Positions 32,737 to 37,277 of a stretch of 64,000 nucleotides of DNA are shown piece by piece (the stretch's first letter is position 1; every line of letters begins with the position of its first letter). The DNA is from Shinisaurus crocodilurus (Eukaryota > Chordata > Lepidosauria > Squamata > Shinisauridae), in NCBI GenBank assembly GCA_021292165.1, contig CM037879.1, positions 162,866,886 to 162,930,885 on the forward strand, in the 5' to 3' direction. The notes beneath the pieces were generated by a model. The model saw nothing but the letters and a program-made list of their open reading frames with translations, was not told where the DNA came from and did not search any database. The position numbers were made by a program, and so were the translations under genes.

Positions 32737-34253
32737 TTTCCTCTGCTGGTCCGGAAGAGCGGAAGACTCCTGGGCAGGACAGGGAATCCCCGCCTCTCAG
32801 CTGATTCCCCACGGAACAGCTGATTTAAAAAAAAAATTTTTTTTGGTACCATACAGTAAGTGCGTCTTATGGTCCAGTGCGTCTTATGGAGCGAAAAATA
32901 CGGTAATATAGCTGCAAAGGGGAATTATGAGAAGATGTGCTTATTTGTTGAAAGAACAGGCCAGAGGGAGAGACCTAGTTAAAACAAGCATTCTGGGCTG
33001 GAATTCCCTTGCATTCAGACTACTATATTTTCCACAGCTGCACTCCATCTCTTGCAATGTGTATCAGGCCATTTATACATGTTTCCCTTTCCAGCGTGCC
33101 ATGACTGCATCTATTTGTGTAATAGCAATGAGTACTGCCAAGCTACCGAAACTCTCCAGTTGGCTTTTGTACTCTTAAAAACAAACAACAGTCTTAGTTT
33201 TGCCCTTATTCCCTCTATTAGCGATGTTTGGGGGGGTGTGCTATCACTTGTGTAGCCAAAATGAACAAGAGGGAGGTATTGACATGCTCAGTGGAACCCC
33301 AAGTTTTGATGAAGTACAAAAAAACTTTAGAAAATCCTAAAGGGACAACCCAGCTCCTACAGCCTAATGAGAATGGAGCATGCTGAGAGAGAGCACAGAA
33401 TGCTTGGGTATCTTGTGGGGGAGAAAATGGGGGTGGGGGTGTACAGAACAGAGGATTCTAGAAGTTATGGCCGGCCAGAACCCTGAACAAGAGCTCTCCA
33501 CATTGCAACATATTGTTGCAGGTCTGACCCCTTTCACTAGTAGCAAAGCCACTAAAGGAGAGAGCTTATGGGGTGGTAGGGGAGCATTGAAGAAATGTGG
33601 CACTATGTGGGAGAACAGGAAGCAGTTCAAGCATATGGCAAACGAAGCATCATCTCTTACCTGTATATAACCTAATGTGGATGAGTTGTGAATGAATGGA
33701 CAGAGGCAGGGAGTCAGAATCCCAGCAGGACTCCAGTTGGTGGACCGCCAGCTAAAAACCATGGAAGAGATAGAAGGTACAGTGGGTTCTGTAGTTTCTC
33801 AGGTACTACTACTGTAGCACATCCAATACTGTGGGGCAGGGGGTGGGTGGGAAGCAAGCCTAGCACCAGAAGCATAAGCTTGAGGAAGGCTCCACAACGA
33901 AGGGGAGCTAAAAAATAAATTGTGTGGAAAAGCTGGAGATGAAGGCAGTATACTTTATAGATGGAAGTAGGTGCTCTGTTGCTCTGGCAGTAGGAAGCTT
34001 GTACTATGAATAACTAATAATCTTATTTTGTGAAAGATGCATACTTTGACCTTCCCTGCATGTGGATTTACATGGTCTGCATTAAAGGAACATTACCATT
34101 CCTTCTCTCCCCCGACCCTTCCCCAGACTTTATATTCCTAGAAACGAAGTCGATAACTTAAACAAGCCAAAGATGTGGAAGATGTTCAGGGAAACATTTG
34201 CTGTGGAGGTGAACTTTATGGACCATAATCAGGAACAAGCAGTGAAAGTTTAA
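2098..34253 (+). CDS. TPTE: Voltage-sensing phosphatase (TPTE/TPTE2 family), 18 coding exons
   Basis: A membrane voltage sensor fused to a PTEN-like phosphoinositide phosphatase; in known VSPs depolarisation switches on removal of phosphates from PI(4,5)P2 and PI(3,4,5)P3. Eighteen exons with GT/AG borders and compatible phases join to 1557 nt, giving 518 residues, close to other vertebrate VSPs. Helices S1 (about 61-80, with D69), S2 (90-112), S3 (121-142, with D126) and S4 (153-172, with R153, R159, R162, R168, R171) are followed by a basic linker (174-196). The phosphatase domain (about 200-355) has IDDHNVP at 268-274 and the loop HCKGGKGRTG with nucleophile C302 and R308. The C2 domain spans about 365-515. 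The start ATG at 2098 opens the first exon that reads on in frame. The protein looks intact and catalytically competent. TPTE and TPTE2 are a mammalian split, so the symbol denotes the family. Confidence 0.95.
2624..2847 (+). mobile_element. Mariner/Tigger-like MITE
   Basis: Inverted ends: ACAGGCGGTCCCCAGGTTA at the left and the complement of ACAGGCAGTCCCCGAGTTA at the right. The internal sequence (ACGAGTT-like, CTTAAGTC) resembles Tigger-type non-autonomous elements. The TA flank is seen at the left only. Confidence 0.6.
2990..3120 (+). mobile_element. Palindromic MITE (GTGTAATCCTATACATG family)
   Basis: A near-complete inverted repeat: AAAAGTCCTAAAACTCCCAG at the left pairs with the CTAGGAGTTGTAGGACTTCT arm. 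The outer ends ATCCTATACATG and CATGCATAGGAT also pair. Other copies are at 59574-59690 and, as one arm, 34914-34980. Confidence 0.7.
3545..4195 (+). mobile_element. Possible solo LTR
   Basis: A block without repeats of its own has a promoter-like GAGCATAAAACCCC at about 3623, a long purine-rich stretch and AATAAA at 4091-4096, all of which fit an LTR. I see no internal genes, second LTR or clear target duplication. It could also be an unrelated interspersed repeat. Confidence 0.3.
4206..4443 (+). mobile_element. Sauria-type SINE
   Basis: A tRNA-derived head (GTGGCGTAGTGGTGAGAGTG, then GGGTTCTATTCCC as B box) is followed by GTGACTTTGGGCCAGTCACT, CAGGGTTGTTGTGAG and a GGTGGGGTATAAAT tail with AATAAA repeats. 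The tail resembles BovB LINE ends. This layout is typical of squamate genomes. Confidence 0.9.
4972..5295 (+). mobile_element. hAT-type non-autonomous element
   Basis: Inverted ends TAGGGGTGAGGAACCT and AGGTTCCCCACCCCTG. The flanks ATTTAACT and ATTTAATT form a 7/8 target duplication of hAT length. It lies in intron 2. Confidence 0.75.
5417..5494 (+). CDS. TPTE: VSP exon 3 (acidic cytosolic N terminus)
   Basis: The acceptor is TGGCAG and the donor GTAAGT. It encodes residues 17-42 in phase, an acidic stretch ([13 protein letters not shown]) typical of the unstructured cytosolic tail before the voltage sensor. Confidence 0.85.
6300..6625 (+). mobile_element. Probable GC-rich MITE remnant
   Basis: It ends in CATAGGATTACGCCC, related to the ends of the elements at 2990 and 9117. 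It contains a perfect hairpin (TCACTAGACAG, loop, CTGTCTAGTGA) near 6485-6515. Confidence 0.4.
6974..7165 (+). mobile_element. Long palindromic MITE in intron 3
   Basis: Two arms of roughly 90 bases pair: GTTATGTGCAAAT and CTACTGATGAGTGAAACTTG at the left are repeated inverted at the right, closed by TGTCCAAGCCATAAAAG. The outer CAACCCATGGGTTGTT is itself palindromic. Related AACCCATGG motifs occur at 27105-27510 and 61680-61890. Confidence 0.75.
7639..7686 (+). CDS. TPTE: VSP exon 4 (start of S1 region)
   Basis: The acceptor is ACCAG and the donor CAG|GTGAGT. It encodes residues 43-58 ([16 protein letters not shown]), a basic patch leading into S1. It is only 48 nt long and is supported by phase and by the following exon. 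Confidence 0.85.
7861..7999 (+). repeat. Two 48-bp repeats with 91-bp period at the duplication edge
   Basis: Bases 7861-7908 and 7952-7999 are identical. Both span the deletion junction of copy A, so this local repeat formed after or during the junction-forming event. Confidence 0.85.
7976..8444 (+). repeat. Intragenic duplicate of 10173-10641
   Basis: The two 469-bp segments align without gaps at a constant offset of 2197. I noticed only two substitutions, at about 7994 (G/A) and 8270 (T/C). The stretch covers the end of intron 5 and the first 59 bases of exon 6. The upstream part (7912-7978) matches 9861-9927 at offset 1949. Copy A therefore lacks the 245 bases at 9928-10172 of copy B. 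Confidence 0.92.
8386..8444 (+). pseudogene. Duplicated 5' half of VSP exon 6 with splice acceptor, in intron 4
   Basis: The 59 bases match the start of exon 6 (10583-10641), including the TATTTCAG acceptor. Homology then stops. Read after exon 4 the phase would be compatible, but the frame hits TGA at 8480-8482 and no good donor precedes it. It should be a decoy or poison exon rather than a working one. Confidence 0.8.
8781..8942 (+). CDS. TPTE: VSP exon 5 (S1 and S2 helices)
   Basis: The acceptor is TTTTTGTAG and the donor GTAAGA. It encodes residues 59-113, holding S1 ([13 protein letters not shown], with acidic D69) and S2 ([17 protein letters not shown]). D69 matches the conserved S1 aspartate of VSPs. 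Confidence 0.93.
9117..9545 (+). mobile_element. GC-rich MITE-like element in intron 5
   Basis: The start GGGTGCAATCCTATGGC and the end CATAGGATGGGGC are inverted. A perfect 15-bp stem (AAACATTTAGATGGC with its complement) lies at 9379-9416. It is much richer in G+C than the surrounding intron. Confidence 0.5.
10173..10641 (+). repeat. Parent copy of the intragenic duplication (end of intron 5 and exon 6)
   Basis: It lies in the position required for splicing from exon 5 to exon 7, and here exon 6 continues to its donor. It is therefore the original, and 7976-8444 the copy. Confidence 0.88.
10583..10702 (+). CDS. TPTE: VSP exon 6 (S3 helix)
   Basis: The acceptor is TGTATTTCAG and the donor AG|GTAAGA. 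It encodes residues 113-153, including S3 ([11 protein letters not shown], with D126) and the S3-S4 turn. The first 59 bases, with the acceptor, are copied at 8386-8444 in intron 4. This copy is the complete one, because it continues in frame to a donor and joins exon 7. Confidence 0.93.
11518..11617 (+). CDS. TPTE: VSP exon 7 (S4 voltage sensor and basic linker)
   Basis: The acceptor is TTGACCAG and the donor ATG|GTAAGC. It encodes residues 154-186, after the split codon R153. S4 reads [15 protein letters not shown], with arginines at 159, 162, 168 and 171. The linker [11 protein letters not shown] matches the phospholipid-binding motif that couples sensor to enzyme. Confidence 0.95.
11690..11895 (+). 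mobile_element. LINE 3' tail (L2/CR1 group)
   Basis: TGTAAGCCGACTCTGTGAGA and GTGAGATATAAGTGC match the common reptile L2-like 3' end. No coding part remains. Confidence 0.5.
11956..12093 (+). mobile_element. hAT-type palindromic MITE (TTGGGTCCCCAGATG family)
   Basis: An almost perfect inverted repeat with ends CAGTGTTCTCCAACCTTGGG and its complement. The flanks TACCAGGT and TACTAGGT agree at 7 of 8 bases. Sister copies are at 22626, 54752 and 62053. Confidence 0.85.
12212..12490 (+). mobile_element. MITE with 18-bp inverted ends in intron 7
   Basis: The left end TGGGCAGAATCCAACAGG and the right end CCTGTTGGATTCTGCCCC pair at 17 of 18 bases. The interior holds further inverted stretches (GCGCAATGG, AGCGCT). 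Confidence 0.75.
12560..12790 (+). mobile_element. Short non-autonomous element, family shared with 815-1026
   Basis: The ends GTGCTTCCAGATG and CATCTGGAAGCAC are inverted. The body aligns with 815-1026. It sits 70 bases after the MITE at 12212. Confidence 0.65.
13487..13550 (+). CDS. TPTE: VSP exon 8 (linker to phosphatase)
   Basis: The acceptor is TGGCAG. Residues 187-207 read [20 protein letters not shown], a block strongly conserved in TPTE and PTEN. The donor is the weak form GTTTGT. The split codon completes as Ala with exon 9. Confidence 0.92.
14282..14424 (+). mobile_element. Second tRNA-derived SINE family, diverged copy
   Basis: GTAGTAGAGCACATG and ACTGGCCTAGATGGACCAGG align to the copies at 44721 and 55481. 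Confidence 0.55.
15835..17490 (+). mobile_element. L2-like LINE, degraded RT region and 3' end, in intron 8
   Basis: Reading through breaks gives typical RT text: [28 protein letters not shown], then LSKVMD and [18 protein letters not shown]. It ends in an (AAAT)n tail near 17,490, as reptile L2 does. Several frameshifts and stops make it inactive. The left border is uncertain. Confidence 0.8.
18095..18159 (+). CDS. TPTE: VSP exon 9 (N terminus of phosphatase domain)
   Basis: The acceptor is TTCTCTCAG and the donor CAG|GTAATC. Residues 208-229 read [19 protein letters not shown], the conserved opening strand of PTEN-like phosphatases. Confidence 0.93.
18534..19242 (+). mobile_element. hAT-type element with exact 8-bp TSD, carrying an L1 piece
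   Basis: Ends CAGGGGTCCCCAA and TTGGGGACTCCTG are inverted. The 8-bp TACTAATG is exact on both sides (18526-18533 and 19243-19250). The middle (about 18620-19085) is an L1 3' fragment. It lies in intron 9. Confidence 0.88.
18620..19085 (+). mobile_element. L1-like LINE 3' fragment inside a hAT element
   Basis: The frame at 18824-19018 reads [19 protein letters not shown] and [15 protein letters not shown], which matches the C-terminal end of L1 ORF2. It is a 5'-truncated piece ending before a G-run. Confidence 0.65.
19744..19908 (+). mobile_element. 165-bp hAT MITE with exact TSD
   Basis: Inverted ends CAGGGCCGGTGC and GCACCGGCCCTG are perfect. The 8-bp CTTCTTGT flanks both sides (19736-19743 and 19909-19916). 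It sits 47 bases before VSP exon 10. Confidence 0.92.
19955..20015 (+). CDS. TPTE: VSP exon 10
   Basis: The acceptor is TTTTTCTAG and the donor A|GTAAGT. Residues 230-249 read [20 protein letters not shown], a conserved phosphatase-domain helix and strand. A 165-bp hAT-type element ends 47 bases upstream. Confidence 0.93.
20965..21046 (+). CDS. TPTE: VSP exon 11 (IDDHNVP loop)
   Basis: The acceptor is CCCCTGTAG and the donor GA|GTAAGT. It encodes residues 250-276 with [15 protein letters not shown]. The DDHNVP segment corresponds to the EDHNPP loop of PTEN that lies over the active site. Confidence 0.94.
21210..22100. other. Unassigned repeat-like block in intron 11
   Basis: Unusually pyrimidine-rich sequence (CTCC, CTTC clusters from 21,470 to 21,830) follows an A/T-rich start with TATTTTATTAAC. 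It could be an antisense LTR or an old DNA transposon. No ends or genes were found. Confidence 0.3.
22626..22758 (+). mobile_element. hAT-type palindromic MITE with exact TSD
   Basis: Same family as 11956-12093. The 8-bp ATGTAAAT is exact at 22618-22625 and 22759-22766. It lies 142 bases before exon 12. Confidence 0.92.
22901..22989 (+). CDS. TPTE: VSP exon 12 (catalytic cysteine)
   Basis: The acceptor is TTCCCTTAAG and the donor G|GTAAGC. Residues 278-306 end in [10 protein letters not shown], including nucleophile C302. The glycine after K303 is the VSP form; PTEN has alanine there. Confidence 0.95.
23280..23420 (-). mobile_element. LINE 3' tail remnant, reverse
   Basis: AATAATTTATTTCTTACCCG and CATCTAGATCGAGGCGGGGA are a common LINE-tail or SINE-tail pattern in reverse, followed by an A-rich AACACAAAACAC run. 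Confidence 0.4.
23570..24003 (+). mobile_element. hAT-type non-autonomous element in intron 12
   Basis: Ends CAGTGATGGCTGAACC and GGTTCGCCATCACTG are inverted. The flanks GGTTAGTC and GGTTAATC match at 7 of 8. The interior is C/G-rich with a (GC)n tract near 23,827. Confidence 0.82.
24015..24115. repeat. Interspersed repeat shared with 52960-53155 and 63777-63870
   Basis: GAGTCTTGTGGCACCTTAAA and GTCCACTTCATCAGATGCAT are shared by the three sites. The copy at 52960 also has the inverted mate (AAGGTACCATGAGAC), so the family seems palindromic. Confidence 0.6.
24123..24170. repeat. (GT)n(GA)n microsatellite
   Basis: About 16 GT units followed by GA units, in intron 12. It is likely polymorphic. 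Confidence 0.95.
25164..25326 (+). mobile_element. Palindromic MITE, copy with internal tandem repeat
   Basis: Ends CAGTGGAGACTGGTGG and CCACCAGCCTCCACTG are inverted. GAACCCTATCCCCAAAATAG occurs twice in tandem. It is homologous to 46208-46404. Confidence 0.72.
25513..25574 (+). CDS. TPTE: VSP exon 13 (end of active-site loop)
   Basis: The acceptor is GATGCAG and the donor AAG|GTACAA. Residues 307-327 begin [12 protein letters not shown], which completes the CX5R motif, with R308 binding phosphate. Confidence 0.94.
26655..26735 (+). CDS. TPTE: VSP exon 14 (TI-loop region)
   Basis: The acceptor is GTTTTCAG and the donor CAG|GTAATA. It is exactly 27 codons (328-354): [19 protein letters not shown] then QGVETPSQ. 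This corresponds to the TI loop of PTEN. Confidence 0.94.
27105..27510. mobile_element. Long imperfect inverted repeat in intron 14
   Basis: GAGTGGGAGAGAG, CAGCAACCCACAATAGTCTC and TTGCTGAG at the left recur inverted at the right (GGAGACTATTGTGGGTTGCTG, CTCCCACTC). The centre carries TTAACCCCTGGGTTGTTT. It is probably a non-autonomous DNA transposon ending just before exon 15. Confidence 0.6.
27575..27680 (+). CDS. TPTE: VSP exon 15 (phosphatase to C2 junction)
   Basis: The acceptor is TTGTTTTCAG and the donor G|GTACAT. Residues 355-389 include [11 protein letters not shown] and [14 protein letters not shown], the end of the phosphatase and the first C2 strand. Confidence 0.94.
27833..27930 (+). 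CDS. TPTE: VSP exon 16 (C2 domain)
   Basis: The acceptor is CTTTTTTAG and the donor AAG|GTAAAG. Residues 390-422 include [17 protein letters not shown]2 strands conserved with TPTE2. Confidence 0.92.
28390..29130. other. Unassigned repeat-like block and (GT)n in intron 16
   Basis: GGTTTATTTCTGG at the start and a long C-rich body (28,700-29,050) could be an antisense LTR or an old insertion. It ends with a (GT)n tract at 29,058-29,096 followed by CATGCATGCATGCATG. No ORF of known type. Confidence 0.3.
30390..30433. repeat. (GT)n(GA)n microsatellite
   Basis: GT units run into GAGAGAGAGA in intron 16. Confidence 0.9.
30630..30722 (+). CDS. TPTE: VSP exon 17 (C2 domain)
   Basis: The acceptor is CCTTTCAG and the donor TCT|GTAAGT. 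Thirty-one whole codons (423-453) end in [10 protein letters not shown], matching DDVKVQF of mammalian TPTE2. Confidence 0.92.
31194..31400 (+). mobile_element. MIR-like SINE remnant in VSP intron 17
   Basis: AGAGCAGTGGTTAAGG, GGTTTGAATCTTACCTC and a GCACTTTGAATGC end recall the tRNA head, CORE and L2-like end of MIR/CORE SINEs. It is old and diverged. Confidence 0.5.
31461..31531 (+). CDS. TPTE: VSP exon 18 (C2 domain)
   Basis: The acceptor is AAATATAG and the donor AG|GTAAGT. Residues 454-476 read [18 protein letters not shown], a well conserved C2 strand pair. Confidence 0.94.
31740..32174. other. Intron 18, 5' part: nothing recognised
   Basis: Ordinary intronic sequence with no coding exon, RNA gene or clear repeat that I can support. 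Confidence 0.4.
32175..32903 (+). mobile_element. MITE with inverted ends enclosing a minisatellite
   Basis: The ends CCGTATTTTTCGCTCCATAA and the complement of GCGTCTTATGGAGCGAAAAA form a near-perfect inverted pair of 27 bases. A second GTGCGTCTTATGG lies subterminally at 32,860. Inside are four copies of a GC-rich unit (CTTTCCTCTGCTGGTCCGGA..) separated by (ATT)n tracts. Confidence 0.82.
32270..32825 (+). repeat. Four-copy tandem repeat inside a MITE
   Basis: Units start near 32,276, 32,443, 32,588 and 32,733, so the periods are about 167, 145 and 145. Each has GGAGGACTCCTGGGCAGG and CCCGCCTCTCAGCTGATTCC, then an A/T run and an (ATT)n tract of changing length. The Asn-rich frames on the minus strand are (AAT)n artefacts. 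Confidence 0.85.
32904..34126. other. Intron 18, 3' part: nothing recognised
   Basis: I see open frames without family features (33,364-33,762, for example), a G-rich patch near 33,830, and the pyrimidine tract of the exon 19 acceptor at 34,105-34,126. Confidence 0.4.
34127..34253 (+). CDS. TPTE: VSP exon 19 (C-terminal end, stop codon)
   Basis: The acceptor is CTTCCCCAG. Residues 477-518 run from [14 protein letters not shown] through [10 protein letters not shown] to the TAA at 34251-34253. The 3' UTR continues to a likely ATTAAA signal at 34,414. Confidence 0.93.
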
Positions 34254-34440
34254 ATGGAGTTACTATGCATTTTCCTCCCCAGATCATGTAGCTTTGCCAC
34301 TGCTATGGTATTGCCTTCTGAGAGTCTTCTTCCTTCTATGTGTGCAGACAGGAGCATCTTGGAACTGTGTTTAATTCGGAGGTCGTATGTGTCTGTGTGC
34401 TGCTTATATGATAATTAAAACAATTAATTTTGCCAGCTGG
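34254..34440 (+). terminator. TPTE: VSP 3' UTR with ATTAAA polyadenylation signal
   Basis: No AATAAA follows the stop codon. The first plausible signal is ATTAAA at 34,414-34,419, about 160 bases after the stop, so the 3' UTR would be short. The cleavage site is inferred. Confidence 0.5.
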
Positions 34441-34551
34441 TTTATGTGTGAGAAGTATGGAGTCTTCAGTGTATTTTTGCCTCTCTCCCCACTCCCCCGG
34501 CTCCATTACCATCTTGGGTGGCTGGTCTGAATGCAAACTAAGTGCATTCAG

Positions 34552-34780
34552 AGAGCCAGTGTGGCGTAGTGGTTAGGGTGTTGGACTGGGACTCAGGAGA
34601 TCTGGGTTCTAGTCCCTGCTTGGCCATGAAACTCACTGGGTGACTTTGGGCCAGTCACTGCCTCTCAGCCTAACCTACCTCACAGGGTTGTTGTGAGGAT
34701 AAAATGGAAAGGAGGAGGAGGATTATGTAAGACGCCTTGGGTTCCTTGCAGAAAAAAAGGTGGGGTATAAATATAATAAG
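34552..34780 (+). mobile_element. Sauria-type SINE
   Basis: Full length with tRNA-like head and GGGGTATAAATATAATAA tail, about 130 bases past the predicted VSP cleavage site. A short AAGTGCA occurs on both sides and may be the target duplication. Confidence 0.9.
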
Positions 34781-35299
34781 TGCACAACCAGCCATGCTCT
34801 TATTGTGAATGTCACCATTGACCTTGCTTATATCACCAAGAGCTGCCTGGATGAACTATCTAGGTTGATACTTGCCCATTTGGTACCAGTAGTGGTTTAT
34901 GACTGGGAGCTAGAAGATGGGGAATGCTGGGAGTTGTAGGACTTTTTTCTGCCTAAACATGCATGGGATTGTGCCCCTAATTTATGAAAAAGGCTTCCAG
35001 TACTAGGGTTCATCTGATGTGGACATGGGTGTTCCAGAGATTGAGAGGCCCAGGATAGACTAGCGATTCTGTTGGCAGGCTGGCCAGCAGATTCCCTTAC
35101 TGAACTTGCTGAGCTGGTGTTAAAAGTTGCCTGGACTTGTCCTGGGTAACTTGAACATGAATCCCATTCTGTCAGGGTGAGCCCAGGTTCTCACGTACAT
35201 GTTCATCTTATATTTTGGACTGGCTGGGAAATGGGTGATCCATGGAGTTTTAGGGGTTTAGGCAACAGCAGCCCAATCTTTATCACGGTTAACCCAGTT

Positions 35300-35645
35300 G
35301 TCTCAGGGTTGCAAAAAAATTTAAAAAATCAATGATTTTTTTTTTAATTTAATCAATTTCCCCCCAATTTTTTTTTAGTAAAATTAATTTCAAAGTTTCA
35401 GGCAACCACTACAGATGGGCACTACATCCATATGTAATGAGGTTAAGGGTCTCCTCTTTATCAAGTTCTTTCCTCATTTTTTAAAATGTTACCAGTATTA
35501 TCGGTTACTATGCTACCTACACAACAGGGTTGCAAAAAATCATGATTTTTTTCAAAAAATGGGGGAAAATTATATTTTGCCAATTTTTTAAAAAATTGAT
35601 TTTTATTGATGATTTAATCAATGATTTAAATCATTGCAATCCTGG
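35300..35645. repeat. A/T-rich MITE-like block
   Basis: GGGTTGCAAAAAA near 35,307 and 35,527 and ATCATTGCAATCCTGG at the right end form inverted borders around AAATTTTTT/TTGATT-rich sequence. A similar start occurs near 59,442 (GGGTTGCAATATG). Confidence 0.5.
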
Positions 35646-36190
35646 TTGTCATTGGCAGCATCCCAGACCTTTCTTTCCATCCATCCCACGTTGCAAGCAG
35701 ACTGCAGCCTCTTAGCTCCCCCACCCTCTTTGCCTGCTGGGATTTAAGATGTTAAGCAGGCCTTTTTTAATAGGATGAGATATAACTCCAATTTGGGTGG
35801 TCAGCAGTACATTTGGTCCTAGTCCATGCTGTAGGAAATGAAGAGATCTTAAGCTTCTACATCTAACTTGTAAAAAGATGAGTGGAATGCGGTTTCAGGT
35901 GACATATCTAAGGATGGAGTAGGTCAGTGGTTTTACTACCTCCCCAATGGCTTCCTATAAGCACCCTTTCCTGTTCTCAGTAGTTAGCTGGAAATTCCTA
36001 GGAACTGGAAATTCCTAGGAATTCCTAGGAACTGTTGAGACACAATTATGTTGAAACCCCACTTCTAAAATGTTTTTTGTTGGAATATAGTGACTTTAAG
36101 ACCACCTACACAATGTCCTGGAGGAATGAAATGTTTCCCAACTACAGGTATTTTAATATCTGACCTGTGTACTTCTGTTCTCTTGTGTAG

Positions 36191-36373
36191 ATATCAACAA
36201 GTGTTGACCTAGGTAAATGGCGGCAGAATTCCTACTGTCTAGTTTCACAGCATATTAAGGATGGAACATATGTCACTGTTCTTATCCCAATGCCTTCAAG
36301 TTATTACAACCATATCATTACAATTGACGTATTAACATACTTTTTGAAAAAGCATAGCCCTCCCCATCTATAA
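36191..36373 (+). other. Unassigned open segment behind a splice acceptor
   Basis: After TTCTCTTGTGTAG, the frame from 36,191 is open for 60 codons to TAA at 36,371. It reads like a folded domain (WRQNSYCLVSQHIKDGTYVT, PSSYYNHIITIDVLTYFL). A 57-nt stretch at 36,091-36,147 (DFKTTYTMSWRNEMFPNYR) also has AG/GT borders, but its phase does not fit this acceptor. I do not recognise a family. It may be a terminal exon of an unknown gene, a dead exon or an old transposon piece. Confidence 0.3.
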
Positions 36374-36419
36374 CTGTAGTAGTAGGTTATTACAAGATCT
36401 TTTAAGAGATGCAGTTGTC

Positions 36420-36432
36420 TAGGTATATAACT
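36420..36432 (+). repeat. LINE target-site duplication, left copy
   Basis: TAGGTATATAACT, identical to 43,584-43,596. It shows that LINE halves 36,433-36,849 and 43,013-43,583 are one insertion. Confidence 0.88.
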
Positions 36433-36849
36433 ATATATGGCTTGCAGCAGTGCATCTATAAAGACTTTTGTCCCCTGGAGGCCCTGCAGTCTAAATTTCT
36501 GCGAAGCATTTTTGCTGTCCCATGATGTCCAAACGCCCTACTTAGAGTGGAAGCAGGGATGATCTCCCTTGAAGCACGTGCTTGGTTCCACGTGATTAGC
36601 CATTGGCTCAAATTACATTTCAGCCCTACAGGACTAGCACCTCTGATTTTAATAGCCAACCAGACACAAAGGAGAAATCAAAACGCTATGGATTCGGGCC
36701 CTGAAGCCTTATAACATCTTGGGCTTCACAGTGCTAAAACAATAATTAGATATGGGATATTGATTTACAGGCAGACAGGGCAAGAACCCTGTGTTACCCT
36801 GCAATAGGCCATCATAGCTTAAACTTCACTCCAGCTAATTATCTTCATG
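36433..36849 (+). mobile_element. LINE fragment, left part (split by DIRS insertion)
   Basis: Translation with stops gives LEALQSKFLRSIFAVP, LLRVEAGMISLEARAWF and HWLKLHFSPTGLAPLI, the region after RT in a reptile non-LTR element. The clade is not decided. It begins right after the 13-bp target copy at 36,420-36,432. Confidence 0.72.
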
Positions 36850-36869
36850 TTCTTCTTCATGGTCTCTGT

Positions 36870-37005
36870 GCTTCACACACATATGGGTTCTCTGCGCCTG
36901 CGCTGAGATCGATCGGAACTTCTTTAGCTGAGCTGAACTGGGCGGGAGCCCCTCCCCCTCGCGCGTGCTCCTTAGCGCGGCTCCCGCCCGTCTCCTCAGT
37001 TCCTC
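36870..37005 (+). repeat. DIRS left inverted terminal repeat
   Basis: From TTCACACACATATGGGTTCT to GTCTCCTCAGTTCC it is almost the exact complement of 42,830-42,960. The outermost 20-30 bases of the two ends match less well, as is usual for DIRS termini. Confidence 0.9.
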
Positions 37006-37277
37006 TTCGACCGCCTTTGCGACCAGTCGATAGGTTCTTCTTCTCTTCACTCTCGAGTTTTCAAGCTGAGTTTGTTAGTCTTTCTATTAATCTTAAAAAC
37101 TTTTTTCTCTTCATAAACTTTCTATTTCTTGATTCTCTTTCGGCCTATACTTTCATTTTCCAAAAAAAAAAAAAAAAAAAAATCTTCAAAAAAATCCTAC
37201 CTAAAACCTTCTCTCCCCCGTTCTTGTCCTAGTTACTGTATTATTCTCTATTTTCTCTTCTAATCTAATCTCTAACT

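Noticed and set aside
32537..32812. Frame with long asparagine runs
   Set aside because: Produced by (AAT)n tracts within the MITE minisatellite.
32270..32825. CRISPR-like regular repeats
   Set aside because: Units of 145-167 bases in a vertebrate intron separated by ATT tracts; this is a minisatellite.
36091..36147. Confident exon pair with 36,191-36,373
   Set aside because: The stretch leaves phase 2 and joining it to the acceptor at 36,191 gives a stop within seven codons, so no gene model could be made.
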